Shown here: positions 18,552 to 28,693 of the stretch, one piece after another | Layout of the letters: every line of letters begins with the position of its first letter | How positions within the stretch are numbered: the stretch's first letter is position 1 | Assembly: GCA_051275005.1 (NCBI GenBank) | Contig: JBNMOP010000002.1 | Coordinates: forward strand, 1 to 55,357 | From: Eutrophobius sp051275005 | GTDB lineage: Bacteria > Pseudomonadota > Gammaproteobacteria > Eutrophobiales > Eutrophobiaceae | DNA: 55,357 nt | Direction: 5' to 3' | The notes under the pieces: model-generated | Told to the model about the DNA's origin: nothing | Databases searched by the model: none | What the model saw: the letters and a program-made list of their open reading frames with translations, nothing else | Position numbers and translations under genes: made by a program

Positions 18552-20336
18552 ATGGCAATATTCAAATTTTCGCAATTTAAAGGCGTCTTGTCTCAGCTTT
18601 TAAAAATATCATTTTTCACATTTTTTATGCTGGTCACGGGTATTGCCCAGGGCCAGAATTTCAATCCTGTGACCACAGAGATGCTGGTCAACCCCAATGC
18701 CAATGACTGGTTGATGCTCGGGCGTACATACGATGAGCAACGTTACAGTCCACTGGATCAGGTGAACAAAGGCAACGTGGATAAGTTGCGTATGGTCTGG
18801 TCCAGGGGAATGCCCGAAGGCTCACAACAAACCATCCCCATAGTTTACAACGGGGTGATGTACGTGGTTTCTCCCATTAACTCAGTAGTAGCCCTGGATG
18901 CCACCACGGGTGATCTGATCTGGGAGTATGAGCGTGAGTCAGACCCGAGTATTCGTGCATCATCATTGGCCGGTACCAGCTCCAAGTCCCTGGCCATTTA
19001 CCATGACATGATCTATTACACCTCTGCCGATGGCTACCTGGTGGCAATCGATGCCCGTGATGGCAGTGTCCGTTGGGAAGTTGAATCCTATGAGCCCGAC
19101 TCCGGCGCAAAAAACACCTCGGCTCCCATAGTCGTTGAAGGGAATGTCATCACTGCCCGTGCCTGCAGGCAACAGGCAAATTGTTATGTTTCAGCCCACG
19201 ATGCCATGACCGGTAAGGAGGTCTGGAAATTTTTCACCGCTGCTGCAGAAGGTGATCTGGGGGGGGATAGCTGGGGTAATGTACCCTCGGAAAAACGTGT
19301 GGCATCCTTGTGGGGATTACCAGGATCCTATGATCCAGTTAAGGGATTAATCTACTGGGGCACCGCCAATCCACAACCTTATACGCGGCTTAGTCGCCAT
19401 GGTAGTCCGGACGGAACCTCACGTACTGCACCGGCGGATCTATTCAGTAATTCTACTATTGCACTCAATGCTGCAGACGGGAAACTTGCCTGGTATTACC
19501 AGCACCTCCCAGGTGATGATTGGGATGCTGACCATACCCATGAACGAATACTTGCGCGCACGACCTTTAACCCCGATCCCAATGAAGTAAAGTGGATTAA
19601 TCCCAATATCCGCAAGGGTGAAGAGCGGGACGTGGTGGTCCATATAGGAGAGGGTGGTGGAATGTGGTTATTGGATCAAACCACAGGGGAATTTCTTTGG
19701 GCCATGCCATTCCCGGTAGATGTACCAGAATTTAACATTTCAAATATCGATGTGAATACCGGTCTGACAGAAATCAATTGGGACAATGTATTTAAAGAAG
19801 ACAAAGATACAGTTATCACTTGCTACCATAATGCCCGTGGTTACTGGCCTATGGCCTATCATCCTGGCACCAACGCCATATACGTTGCCTTTCATGACTA
19901 TTGTTTGGGCATGACCGCTGACCTTTCCAGTCCCTCTGGTTATTCCAACCGTGTGGGTCGATTGCGTCCAGGGGTTGATCCTGCCAAGGCCTATGCCCTG
20001 GGTAAGGTTGATTTGGAAACAGGTAAACTCACACGGCTATATGAGGGTGGGGTTCCCGGTAATGGCGCAGTCCTGGCAACAGCTGGGGATTTAATCTTCT
20101 GGGGAGACATGAACCGACGATTCAGGGCCTTCGATGCAGAGGATGGAGAGATTCTCTTTGAATCCGTATTAGGTGGTGTCATCCAGATGAGTACCATTAC
20201 TTATGCGGTGGATGGGAAACAGTATATTGCAGTCATGACAGGAGATGGAAACTCGGCGACACGCAATCCGATCAGCCTTGCTGAGTTATCGGTTCCCCGG
20301 GGACATAATGCCATCTATATCTTTGCGCTGCCCTGA
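18552..20336 (+). CDS. PQQ-dependent alcohol dehydrogenase (heme-free quinoprotein)
   Basis: This 594-residue secreted protein (signal peptide to about residue 35) has the eight-bladed quinoprotein propeller: repeated W-motifs such as ALDATTGDLIWEYE, AIDARDGSVRWEVE and AHDAMTGKEVWKF. The catalytic aspartate region is LPGDDWDADHTHE. The N-terminus DWLMLGRTYDEQRYSPLDQVN is a hallmark of the family. There is no CxxCH, so unlike quinohemoprotein dehydrogenases it must pass electrons to a separate cytochrome c. It should oxidise a primary or secondary alcohol to aldehyde or ketone using PQQ and Ca2+ or a lanthanide. It is close in sequence to the 592-residue enzyme at 44438. It is read from an ATG behind GGGGGA, and a weak TATACT box lies near 18497-18502 upstream. 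Confidence 0.92.
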   Translation: MAIFKFSQFKGVLSQLLKISFFTFFMLVTGIAQGQNFNPVTTEMLVNPNANDWLMLGRTYDEQRYSPLDQVNKGNVDKLRMVWSRGMPEGSQQTIPIVYNGVMYVVSPINSVVALDATTGDLIWEYERESDPSIRASSLAGTSSKSLAIYHDMIYYTSADGYLVAIDARDGSVRWEVESYEPDSGAKNTSAPIVVEGNVITARACRQQANCYVSAHDAMTGKEVWKFFTAAAEGDLGGDSWGNVPSEKRVASLWGLPGSYDPVKGLIYWGTANPQPYTRLSRHGSPDGTSRTAPADLFSNSTIALNAADGKLAWYYQHLPGDDWDADHTHERILARTTFNPDPNEVKWINPNIRKGEERDVVVHIGEGGGMWLLDQTTGEFLWAMPFPVDVPEFNISNIDVNTGLTEINWDNVFKEDKDTVITCYHNARGYWPMAYHPGTNAIYVAFHDYCLGMTADLSSPSGYSNRVGRLRPGVDPAKAYALGKVDLETGKLTRLYEGGVPGNGAVLATAGDLIFWGDMNRRFRAFDAEDGEILFESVLGGVIQMSTITYAVDGKQYIAVMTGDGNSATRNPISLAELSVPRGHNAIYIFALP

Positions 20337-20488
20337 TAGGATACGCGTTTTAAATATAAGCCATTGAACTATAAGTATATTTAAGTCTGTAGGCCGTTTG
20401 ATTTTATCCTCAGAATCTTAGCGGAGCGAAGATTTAGGGTGTATAATTTTTGGGATTGCATCATCAAAAATATCCTCGGGGGCGGTGG

Positions 20489-22921
20489 ATGGTTGGCTTA
20501 ATCATAAAATCTCGTAAATTTATTTTATTTACTGTCGTTTTCTTAGCCGGAGTTAATGTCTCTCAGGCTCAGCAGTCTCGTTCAAATTCAAATCAAGATT
20601 TAATTAATCGCTATTGTGTAAGTTGTCACAATAAGACATTAAAGACGGCAAATCTGTTATTGGATAAGGCCAAAATTGATGAAATCAGTCAGGCCCCTGC
20701 GTTATGGGAGCGCGTCAATCTCAAGCTAACTCTTAGAGCAATGCCACCTGTTGGGATGCCGTTACGGCCTTCCGAATCAGAATACCAACAACTTATAGGT
20801 CACTTACAGAGCGAACTCGACGGTCTTGCGGATAGAAATTCAAACCCGGGCAGCGTCACTGTTCATCGACTCAATCGGTCTGAATATTCCAATGCGATTA
20901 AGGATTTGCTCGCAATAGATATAGATGCGCAAGCACTTTTGCCCCCGGACAATATCGGACAGGGGTTTGACAATATCGCTGAAGTCCTCGCGGTCTCTCC
21001 TTTATTGATGGAGCAGTATATGTTTGCTGCCAGCAAGATCAGCAAACTTGCTATTGGTCCTGATGAAATGCTACCAGTGAGTGAAAGCTACAGTATCGAT
21101 AATGACTATCGTCAAAACGAAAGAATGAATGAGGACCTGCCGCTGGGGTCGCGTGGTGGAATGGCGTTTAACCATTATTTTCCCATGGATGGAGAATACA
21201 CTGTTAATGTTAAACTCCACCGCAGTCAGGAGGGCTATATTCGTGGTATTCGAAAAGCACACCAGGTGGATTTTCGTCTCGATCATGAGCGTATAAATGT
21301 CATTAAAGTAGGTGGCGAGATACACGGTCGATCCGGACCACTTTTTAATGAGAGTCAGAATCCACAATATGCAGGCGACCCGGTACAAACTGGTTATGAG
21401 TTTACCGCTGATGAAGTCCTAAAGGTGACATTCCCTGCAAAGGCGGGTTCCCATCTGGTTTCGGCGTCGTTCATAAACGAAACAACTAAACCCACAGGTA
21501 TGAAAAAACCTGAAATGACGTTGTTAGATATCGGATCTTATAAAGGGGGCGATGCCACCGTTGCCTCCGTGACCATTACTGGACCACGCAATGCAACGGG
21601 ACCAGGGTTAACAGCAAGTCGCCAGAAAATTTTTATCTGTTCACCCGAATCACAGGATGAACAGGATACCTGTGCACAGGAAATATTATCGACACTCGCA
21701 CGCAGTGCTTATCGACGGCCTGTTACCAATGAAGATATGAATGAACTGATGGCATTGTTTCAAACAGGTCGTATGAGTAATGGCTTCAAGACGGGGGTTG
21801 GTTTGGCCATTCAAGGTATCCTCTCCGGGCCGGAATTTCTATTCAGGGTTGAGCAGGACCCAGGCGGTGTGGTACCGGGTTCTATCTATCCCATCTCAGA
21901 CATGGAGCTGGCATCTCGTTTATCTTTTTTCCTGTGGAGCAGTATTCCTGACGATGAACTCATTTCAGTTGCCGACCAGGGTCGTTTACGTGATCCTAAA
22001 ATATTGAATAATCAGGTTAAACGTATGATGTCTGATCCCAGATCAGAGGATTTTATTAAAAATTTTGGTGAACAATGGTTGGGATTAAGAAATATGGATA
22101 TCTTTAACCCACACCCCGAGGTCTTTCCTGAATTTGATGATGAACTGCGCGAGGCCATGAGAACTGAAACCGAATTATGGTTCAGGGAAATGATTAGAGA
22201 AGATCGAAGTATTGATGAATTGCTAACGGCTGATTTTACCTACTTGAATGAACGCCTTGCTAAACATTACGGAATTTCAGGCGTGAGTGGTAGTCGTTTC
22301 AGGCGGGTATCATTATCTGGTTATGATGAGCGTATCGGCTTGTTAGGGAAGGGTAGTCTGTTGGCGGCAACATCCTATAACAATCGTACCTCACCGGTAT
22401 TAAGAGGAAAATGGGTATTAGAGAATCTCTTGTCTATGCCTCCACCCCCTCCACCGGATGATGCATTTCAGCCGGTGTTAGAGGTTGAAAATGAAAATGG
22501 CACTGCCTTGACTATGAAACAGGCCATGGAAAAACATCGGGCCAACCCGGTATGTGCAACTTGTCATAAATTAATGGATCCCATCGGTTTTGCCCTGGAA
22601 AACTATAATGCCATAGGCTCATATCGAACCAGGTATGAAGAGGCTAATGCGGATGTAGAATCAGCCGGAATTTTATTTGATGGAATGGCATTTAGTAACA
22701 CCAGTCAATTTCGAGACAGGTTATTGGTCCATTCAGACAGAATAGCCCATACCGTGACCGAAAAAATGCTGACCTACGCCCTGGGGCGGGGCATTGAGTA
22801 TTATGACCAACCAGAGATCAGGGATATCGTCCGCAAGATATCCGCAAAAAACACTGCCTGGACTGCATTAATTCAGGGAATAATTGAGAGCACCCCGTTT
22901 CAATATCGGAAGGCTCGATGA
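20489..22921 (+). CDS. Secreted di-heme DUF1587/DUF1592/DUF1588/DUF1585-type protein, copy A
   Basis: This 810-residue protein has a signal peptide (to about residue 28) and the multi-domain layout known from planctomycete and marine proteobacterial proteins. It has an N-terminal PSCyt1-type heme motif C43-VSC-H47, then the DUF1587 block (VHRLNRSEYSNAIKDLL), DUF1595, DUF1592 (DMELASRLSFFLWSSIPDDEL), DUF1588 with a second heme motif C689-AT-C-H693 followed by KLMDPIGFALENY, and DUF1585 at the end (LTYALGRGIEYYD, STPFQYRKAR). Function of the family is not established. Two hemes point to electron transfer or oxidation. The start is placed at the ATG at 20489 after CGGGGG, 13 codons inside a longer frame opened by TTG. 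The DUF1552 partner follows after 84 bases. Confidence 0.9.
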   Translation: MVGLIIKSRKFILFTVVFLAGVNVSQAQQSRSNSNQDLINRYCVSCHNKTLKTANLLLDKAKIDEISQAPALWERVNLKLTLRAMPPVGMPLRPSESEYQQLIGHLQSELDGLADRNSNPGSVTVHRLNRSEYSNAIKDLLAIDIDAQALLPPDNIGQGFDNIAEVLAVSPLLMEQYMFAASKISKLAIGPDEMLPVSESYSIDNDYRQNERMNEDLPLGSRGGMAFNHYFPMDGEYTVNVKLHRSQEGYIRGIRKAHQVDFRLDHERINVIKVGGEIHGRSGPLFNESQNPQYAGDPVQTGYEFTADEVLKVTFPAKAGSHLVSASFINETTKPTGMKKPEMTLLDIGSYKGGDATVASVTITGPRNATGPGLTASRQKIFICSPESQDEQDTCAQEILSTLARSAYRRPVTNEDMNELMALFQTGRMSNGFKTGVGLAIQGILSGPEFLFRVEQDPGGVVPGSIYPISDMELASRLSFFLWSSIPDDELISVADQGRLRDPKILNNQVKRMMSDPRSEDFIKNFGEQWLGLRNMDIFNPHPEVFPEFDDELREAMRTETELWFREMIREDRSIDELLTADFTYLNERLAKHYGISGVSGSRFRRVSLSGYDERIGLLGKGSLLAATSYNNRTSPVLRGKWVLENLLSMPPPPPPDDAFQPVLEVENENGTALTMKQAMEKHRANPVCATCHKLMDPIGFALENYNAIGSYRTRYEEANADVESAGILFDGMAFSNTSQFRDRLLVHSDRIAHTVTEKMLTYALGRGIEYYDQPEIRDIVRKISAKNTAWTALIQGIIESTPFQYRKAR

Positions 22922-23005
22922 TTTGGCATTGTTTGTAGTTATACATTGAATTTTAAAGATAAATGTTCAAGAATTAATAGATACGTAATTGGAGGTTAGA
23001 GCGCC

Positions 23006-24355
23006 ATGATGATATTTAAAAAATCCATTCCCCGTCGTACTTTTTTACGTGGTGCAGGTGCAAGCATCGCCTTACCGTTTCTTGATGCCATGGTCCCCGC
23101 TTTTGCGGCGACATCTGCCTGGAAACAGCCATTACGATTGGGATATGTTTATCTGCCCATTGGTCGAATTATGGATAATTGGACACCAAAAACTGAGGGC
23201 GCGAATTATGAAATGACGCCAACACTTGCGCCTTTGGCACCCTATCGAGATCAAATGCTCATTATGAGCGGATTAGATATCAAGGCCGCTGATTTGAGGC
23301 CTGGAGAAAAAGGTGGAACTCATGCTCGCCCATGTGCGGCCTACCTCACAGGTGTTCATCCTTATGATAATTCAGTGGGTATTTCAGCAGATCAGATCAT
23401 CGCAAAAAAAGTCGGGCAGCACACACAACTTGCTTCGTTACAACTGGGTCTGGATCCAGCGGAATGGGCAGGCGGTAGTGAGGTGGACTATGATGGATTT
23501 TACCGTAGCACCTTGAGCTGGTCTTCGGCAACAACCCCATTACCAACTCAGGATAATCCTCGTAAGGTATTTGAAAGATTGTTTGGTGATACCGATACCG
23601 TTAATGCAGTGGCAATGCGTCAGCGTATCGAAGAACAAAGCAGTGTACTGGATTCAGTTAATTCCAGGGCAAAACGCCTGATGAAAAATATTAACTCCGG
23701 TGACCGTTATAAGATCGAGGAATATCTCGATGCAGTACGCGATATAGAACGCGGTATCCAGGTGGCAGAATCGAAGGCAGCAACTGATGACAACATGACC
23801 AGGAATCTCACTCGTCCTTCAGGGATACCAGAGCTTTATGCAGATCATGCAAAACTTATATTTGACTTGATGTTTCTCGCCTACCAAACGGACATGACCA
23901 GGGTCGTCGCCTTCATGATGGGTCATGAAGGCACCAACCGTAATTACCTGGAGCTGGGTGCACAGGATGGAAATCATTCCATGTCACACCATAAAGGAAA
24001 CAAGAATGCGATCGAAGCTCTGAAGAAAATAAATATGCATCAATCAGAATTGCTTGCTTACTTTCTTAATAAGATGAAGACTGCCACAGATGGTGAAACG
24101 TCATTGTTGGATAACTCCATGATTATTGTTGGCAGTGCATTAAGTGATGGCAATTTGCACCTTCATAATGATGTGCCAACATTGGTACTGGGTTCTGCGC
24201 AAGGTAAGGTACAAGGTGGTAGACATGTTCGCTATAATAGTGAGCCATTATCTAATTTGCATATGGCTACCATGGACATGTTTGACGCGCCATCACAGGA
24301 TTTTGTTACCAATGAAACCAGTGATGCCACCGGAATTCTCCCCGGGCTTGTTTAA
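23006..24355 (+). CDS. Tat-exported DUF1552 protein, copy A
   Basis: This 449-residue protein has a Tat signal (PRRTFLRGAGASIALPF, residues 9-25) and the DUF1552 signatures: a GGTHARPCAAYLTGVHP block near residue 105, FERLFGD, VRDIERGIQ and a late DGNLHLHNDVPTLVLG segment that resembles metal-binding loops of the DUF1501/alkaline-phosphatase-like superfamily. The role is unknown. DUF1552 genes are known to travel with DUF1592 genes, as here. The start is the ATG pair at 23006/23009 behind GGAGG. Position between the di-heme protein and the ankyrin protein is repeated in two further copies in the window, which suggests that the three proteins act together. Confidence 0.9.
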   Translation: MMIFKKSIPRRTFLRGAGASIALPFLDAMVPAFAATSAWKQPLRLGYVYLPIGRIMDNWTPKTEGANYEMTPTLAPLAPYRDQMLIMSGLDIKAADLRPGEKGGTHARPCAAYLTGVHPYDNSVGISADQIIAKKVGQHTQLASLQLGLDPAEWAGGSEVDYDGFYRSTLSWSSATTPLPTQDNPRKVFERLFGDTDTVNAVAMRQRIEEQSSVLDSVNSRAKRLMKNINSGDRYKIEEYLDAVRDIERGIQVAESKAATDDNMTRNLTRPSGIPELYADHAKLIFDLMFLAYQTDMTRVVAFMMGHEGTNRNYLELGAQDGNHSMSHHKGNKNAIEALKKINMHQSELLAYFLNKMKTATDGETSLLDNSMIIVGSALSDGNLHLHNDVPTLVLGSAQGKVQGGRHVRYNSEPLSNLHMATMDMFDAPSQDFVTNETSDATGILPGLV

Positions 24356-24382
24356 TTAACAGCTATTCAATAATTAATAGAT

Positions 24383-26029
24383 ATGCTTAGTTCACTCAAG
24401 AATGTCGCCAGGATTTCCCTGGCGATTTTGGTTTTGGCCGCATCTTCTTTTGCAATCAACGCACAATCACTTCTGGATGCTGCACGTAAGGGAGATGCCG
24501 ATCAAATCAAGTCATTAGTTAGTAATAAGGCAGACATCAATACCACACTGGCTGATGGTACCAGTGCCCTGGCATGGGTGGTTTACAATGATGATGTTGG
24601 TTCTGTTGATCTTTTGCTGCGTGCAGGGGCCAATGTAAATAGTGCTAATGATCTAGGGGTGACACCATTATCTCTGGCGTGTGAAAACGGAAATGCAATA
24701 ATCGTTAGCAAATTACTGCAGGCCGGTGCGGATCCAAATATTACGAAAGTTACCGGTGTTAGCCCATTGATGTTGTGTGCCAATATGGGAGTTACCGCAG
24801 GGGTCCGGGATTTAATTAAAAAAGCCGCTGATGTTAATGCCAGTGAGAACAATGAAAATCAGACTGCGTTAATGTGGGCAGCAGCTGAGAGGTTTCCTCA
24901 GGTAGTCAAACTGATTGCGGATGCTGGTGCGAATGTAAATGCTACAACCCGAATAGTTCCAGAACCAAAACCCTACATTATTGATGACGAAAACCTGGTC
25001 TTTGGTAGAAACTATCCCGTTACAATCCGATTTCCAGAATTTACAGGGGGATTCACAGCCTTGTATTTTGCTGCCCAGCAGAATGACATGGAATCAGCCC
25101 GAATTCTATTAGATGCGGGTGCCGATATAGATGCAGCGAATAAGGAATATGGTACGCCCCTTATTATTGCACTGACCAGTGGTCATGAAGACATGGCCAG
25201 ATACCTGCTCGATAACGGTGCTAACCCCAATGTTAAAGATGGCTGGGGAATTACACCGCTACACTACGCATTGCATAAGGGTGTACTGGTAATTAATACC
25301 TTTAAACCTTCCACAACCGACCGCTTTGGTTGGGAAAGAACCAATATGCCAAATATGGTCAGGGCATTACTGGATAAAGGTGCGGACCCCGAGGCAAGAA
25401 TAGAATATTCATTGCCTTATCATAATGACGCGTTTTTCTCACGCTCCATGGAAGACCCACCACAGGTTGATCCCGTTGGCGCAACTCCTTTATTGCTTGC
25501 TGCTGTATCCGGTGATGTGGAATCTATGAAGATCCTGATAGATCATGGTGCGAACAAGAATGCCAAGACCATAGGTGGTGGTACTTTATTTATGCTGGCC
25601 GCAGGAATGGGTTCAGAGAAAGGAACACGTGATCAAGCGCAGGCAATAGAAGCAGCAAAGTTTTCCCTCTCTTTAGGAGAGGATATTAATAGTTATTTAA
25701 CAGATTTAGCCGCGGTTGGTCCTGGTAAAGATAAAGAAGATGGGCGTACCGCATTACACCAGGCGGTATACCTGGGTTGGACGGACATGATTAAATTTTT
25801 GGTGAAAAATGGCGCAAACATCCATGCAAAAGACCGCTATGGTATGACGCCTATGCTCATCGCCATGGGTGATCCTGAAGGCCGATTATATCGGAACATA
25901 GGTGTAGGAAACTCTGACTCCCGATTTCGAACGCCACCACCTATAGAAAGCAAAAAGTTATCAAGTTTATTATTGGAGCTTGGTGCTGAACCTTTTACTG
26001 GAATCTTCCGCGACCGTTCAGGTGAATAG
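24383..26029 (+). CDS. Secreted ankyrin-repeat protein, copy A
   Basis: This 548-residue protein has a signal peptide (to INAQ, about residue 28), so its ankyrin repeats are outside the cytoplasm. Repeats with the usual G-x-T-x-L-x-x-A and L-L-x-x-G-A-D/N patterns run from about residue 30 to 165 and 205 to 300, then again at 365-400 and 450-490. The C-terminal part has a family-specific stretch (MTPMLIAMGDPEGRLYRNIG) shared with the other two ankyrin proteins in this window. It is third gene of cassette A, 27 bases after DUF1552. I see no strong Shine-Dalgarno before the ATG. The repeats probably scaffold protein contacts with the two upstream gene products (inference). Confidence 0.9.
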   Translation: MLSSLKNVARISLAILVLAASSFAINAQSLLDAARKGDADQIKSLVSNKADINTTLADGTSALAWVVYNDDVGSVDLLLRAGANVNSANDLGVTPLSLACENGNAIIVSKLLQAGADPNITKVTGVSPLMLCANMGVTAGVRDLIKKAADVNASENNENQTALMWAAAERFPQVVKLIADAGANVNATTRIVPEPKPYIIDDENLVFGRNYPVTIRFPEFTGGFTALYFAAQQNDMESARILLDAGADIDAANKEYGTPLIIALTSGHEDMARYLLDNGANPNVKDGWGITPLHYALHKGVLVINTFKPSTTDRFGWERTNMPNMVRALLDKGADPEARIEYSLPYHNDAFFSRSMEDPPQVDPVGATPLLLAAVSGDVESMKILIDHGANKNAKTIGGGTLFMLAAGMGSEKGTRDQAQAIEAAKFSLSLGEDINSYLTDLAAVGPGKDKEDGRTALHQAVYLGWTDMIKFLVKNGANIHAKDRYGMTPMLIAMGDPEGRLYRNIGVGNSDSRFRTPPPIESKKLSSLLLELGAEPFTGIFRDRSGE

Positions 26030-26230
26030 ATCTCTAATCTTGCGTCTTTAACTCTCTGTCTACATTCGTTTCAAATACTTTTTATAATCCAGGTGGTTAG
26101 TCTGTGCTGAATTATTTAAATGGTTAATAATCTGTTACACAGTTGTAATAATCACTTAGTCCCAGCTGACATACACCTTTATGAAAAAATACAGAAGTAT
26201 CGTATTTATTTATAGACCAGATAAAATAAA

Positions 26231-26270
26231 TCAACCCTGAGTCTGAATGAAATTTAGATCCAGGGCTGAT
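26231..26270. terminator. Possible terminator hairpin between convergent genes
   Basis: The arms TCAACCCTG (26231-26239) and CAGGGCTGA (26261-26269) can pair with one G-T wobble across a 21-base loop. The hairpin sits between the convergent ankyrin and dienelactone-hydrolase genes, where a terminator is expected. The long loop and missing T-run make this weak. Confidence 0.3.
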
Positions 26271-26277
26271 CAAATAA

Positions 26278-27150
26278 TTATGTTAAATGTTTTTTGAAGA
26301 AACTGATGGTACGGTTCCAGGCAAGGTCTGCCGCCTCTTTAACATATCTGTCTGGTCGATTGTCCTGGTTGAACGCATGCTTGGTGCCGGGATAAATATA
26401 TAATTCGTATGGCTTGGCATTTTTTTCCATGTTGCTGATGAAGCCAGGTAAACTGGCGACCAGTCTAGGATCATCGGCGGCATAATTTCCTAGTATTGGC
26501 GCGTTAATATTTTCATATCCTGATTCAGGAGGTGCCCCATAGAAGGCCACCGCAGCATCTAGTTTAGGTGTGTCTACCGCGAGACTCAGTGAATGCCCGC
26601 CACCCCAGCAAAAGCCGATAGAGCCGACTTTGCCAGTGGCTTTAGTACTGGATTTGAGAAAACTCACTACTGCAACGAGGTCTTGATCAATATCCTTACT
26701 GTTTATTTTTGCAAGAGAGGCAAGTGCGGCATCTCCTTCTGGACCACGAGATTCACCTAAGGGTGTACCCCCAGCACGTGACAGCATATCCGGTGCAATG
26801 GCAATGAAGCCATCTAATGCAACTTTCCGAGCGATATCCTTGAAATGCGGCCATAGTCCACGATTCGCGTGGATCACAATTACCGCAGGGAGTTTCTCTG
26901 TACCAACGGGCCGGGCCATGTAGGCCATAATATCGCCAGCCGGGCCGGGAATCTTAATAGACGATATAGAAAGTCTGGGATCATTTTCCGGGATCTGATC
27001 TGCATGTGCCAGATTGCCTTCTAATAAAGACACTGCAGACATGGCAGCGGCTGCACTTCCGGTAATGACAGTAAGGCGATGCATAAAATTTCTACGTCCC
27101 ATAGGGGTGTGAAGGTATTCGTCGTAAAGGTCAGCAATTTTTTTGTCCAT
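26278..27150 (-). CDS. Tat-exported dienelactone hydrolase family enzyme
   Basis: This 290-residue alpha/beta hydrolase carries a Tat signal (GRRNFM, residues 18-23, then a hydrophobic stretch to LAHA at 50). The dienelactone hydrolase triad is visible: nucleophile C181 in GFCWGGG, D226 (or D227) in AADDPR and H258 in GTKHAFN. The family opens cyclic ester lactones such as dienelactone, and relatives with a cysteine nucleophile act on various small esters. Periplasmic location suits the rest of the cluster. It is read from an ATG behind AGGAG. It lies downstream of the 462-residue mono-heme protein on the same strand, 71 bases away, and probably shares its transcript. The true substrate is unknown. 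Confidence 0.9.
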   Translation of the reverse strand: MDKKIADLYDEYLHTPMGRRNFMHRLTVITGSAAAAMSAVSLLEGNLAHADQIPENDPRLSISSIKIPGPAGDIMAYMARPVGTEKLPAVIVIHANRGLWPHFKDIARKVALDGFIAIAPDMLSRAGGTPLGESRGPEGDAALASLAKINSKDIDQDLVAVVSFLKSSTKATGKVGSIGFCWGGGHSLSLAVDTPKLDAAVAFYGAPPESGYENINAPILGNYAADDPRLVASLPGFISNMEKNAKPYELYIYPGTKHAFNQDNRPDRYVKEAADLAWNRTISFFKKHLT

Positions 27151-27221
27151 TATTCTGCTCCTGGTGTGTAATAAATAGAGTATGGGGTTATTAGTTTCTC
27201 AATTGTTAATCCGATTAGTTC

Positions 27222-28610
27222 TCACATCGTGCTTGTCATTTTTACGAATTCCGGTTTGGTTTCGATCAAAATTTCTTTAATTGCTGTTCGATCTTTTTCA
27301 TTGAGATGGGAAAATGAATCACTGCTGTCAGCGCCTGAAAGAATTGCATCGAATCTCTGATAAACATAATTTCTGGTCATTTCTGGCAATGCATCAAAGG
27401 CTTTCGAGTATATCAGATAGCTTAAAGGATAACGGAACAGCCTGGAGTTCAGGTCCAGGTTGCGCAGGCTACGATTCTTGCTATCGTAAGGACCACGTGC
27501 TTCAAATTTTTCTCTGAAGCCTGAGTTGCCATTTATTGGCGCATTAATTTCGGCCTCATTTACCATCAACATCGCCAACACTAATGGTTCTATAATATTG
27601 TTGATATTGGTTTGATCTATATCTGGCATGTCTGAACTAGATACGCCATTTTTAATTGCATTTTCATAGAATGATTTTCGCACATCATAATTAACACGTG
27701 TAATCAGGTTCTGTATCTGTAACTGGTGTTCCATTACCATCAATGCATCGATGTCACTAAAGGTGGTTAGGTAATTTTCTGGATTTATAAATCCGGCTAT
27801 ATTGTCCAGATTTCCCATACGAAGTGATTCCAGGTCTTGCAGGTCTTCAGGTTTTTTTACTACGATATTTCCAAGGTGGACTTGATCGCCATGTTTGCCT
27901 GTTACATACCATCCTCCCCATCGAAATCTTAGCGGGGTTTCTTGTTTAGTTAATATCCAGCCTTCGTGAGAGACCAGGCTACCGGTAAAGTTTGTATAAC
28001 CCGATCCAATAATAAAGCGAGGTACACCGCCACCGCTAAGTGTTAAGGAATCATGACAACGCAAACATAGTCCTGAATCCCGAACAAAACCTACGTTATT
28101 GTTTTGATTTTGAGTCAGAAGATAAAATACCGGACCAAGGTTGGGATCTAAAGAAGCTATTTCAATAGATTCAGTTTCCGGTACCCATGCGATATAGGTT
28201 TCATCATTAAAATAGATAGCACGAGGGTTATTGGCACGGATTGCGCCGACATTCAAACTGGTATCTGAATAGACGAGGACTTGAGACTCTGAATCGATAT
28301 TAAGTGTATGGAGCAAGTCACTAAGATAACCATGTGGTGCCTTATATGACAAAGACTGACTACCGTTACTGATCGCTTGCTGTAGCTTTGCTACAGGATC
28401 TTCAGGCATTCGTGTCGAGTAACCTATCACCGGATATTCACGGTCATAGAGTAATTGCCCTTCCTGAGGTATTAATTGTGCTACAAGAGAGTTATCAATT
28501 TCTAACAGTGACTGGGCAAAAACTTTATTGATTATAACTTGAGATAAAGTGGATATCAGCAAGAGATATATAAATAAATAATTTTGAAATTTTATTACAG
28601 GGAAGGCCAT
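27222..28610 (-). CDS. Secreted mono-heme protein of unrecognised family
   Basis: I do not recognise this 462-residue protein beyond one c-type heme motif. It has a signal peptide (hydrophobic residues about 11-30, FAQ cleavage) and a CLRCH at residues 182-186, in the context DSGLCLRCHDS, followed by a glycine-rich LSGGGVPRF. Further conserved-looking features are FRWGGWYVTGKHG near residue 230 and a predicted helical C-terminal half with several histidines that could be ligands. There is no membrane segment after the signal. Its neighbours are a cytochrome c upstream and a dienelactone hydrolase downstream on the same strand. A heme enzyme or an electron-transfer partner of that hydrolase's pathway is possible. 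No function is assigned. Confidence 0.75.
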   Translation of the reverse strand: MAFPVIKFQNYLFIYLLLISTLSQVIINKVFAQSLLEIDNSLVAQLIPQEGQLLYDREYPVIGYSTRMPEDPVAKLQQAISNGSQSLSYKAPHGYLSDLLHTLNIDSESQVLVYSDTSLNVGAIRANNPRAIYFNDETYIAWVPETESIEIASLDPNLGPVFYLLTQNQNNNVGFVRDSGLCLRCHDSLTLSGGGVPRFIIGSGYTNFTGSLVSHEGWILTKQETPLRFRWGGWYVTGKHGDQVHLGNIVVKKPEDLQDLESLRMGNLDNIAGFINPENYLTTFSDIDALMVMEHQLQIQNLITRVNYDVRKSFYENAIKNGVSSSDMPDIDQTNINNIIEPLVLAMLMVNEAEINAPINGNSGFREKFEARGPYDSKNRSLRNLDLNSRLFRYPLSYLIYSKAFDALPEMTRNYVYQRFDAILSGADSSDSFSHLNEKDRTAIKEILIETKPEFVKMTSTM

Positions 28611-28635
28611 GTTACAACAGTAGCATTACATAAGA

Positions 28636-28679
28636 ATCACCGGTCATCATCGTATAAATTTAAAACGATGACCGGTGAT
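28636..28679. repeat. Inverted repeat between two minus-strand cytochrome genes
   Basis: A perfect 13-base inverted repeat has arms ATCACCGGTCATC (28636-28648) and GATGACCGGTGAT (28667-28679). It follows the cytochrome c gene at 28694-29011 in its direction of transcription, so it may act as a terminator or a processing hairpin between it and the 462-residue gene. No strong T-run follows on the minus strand. Confidence 0.5.
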
Positions 28680-28693
28680 ATGTTATATCTGAT

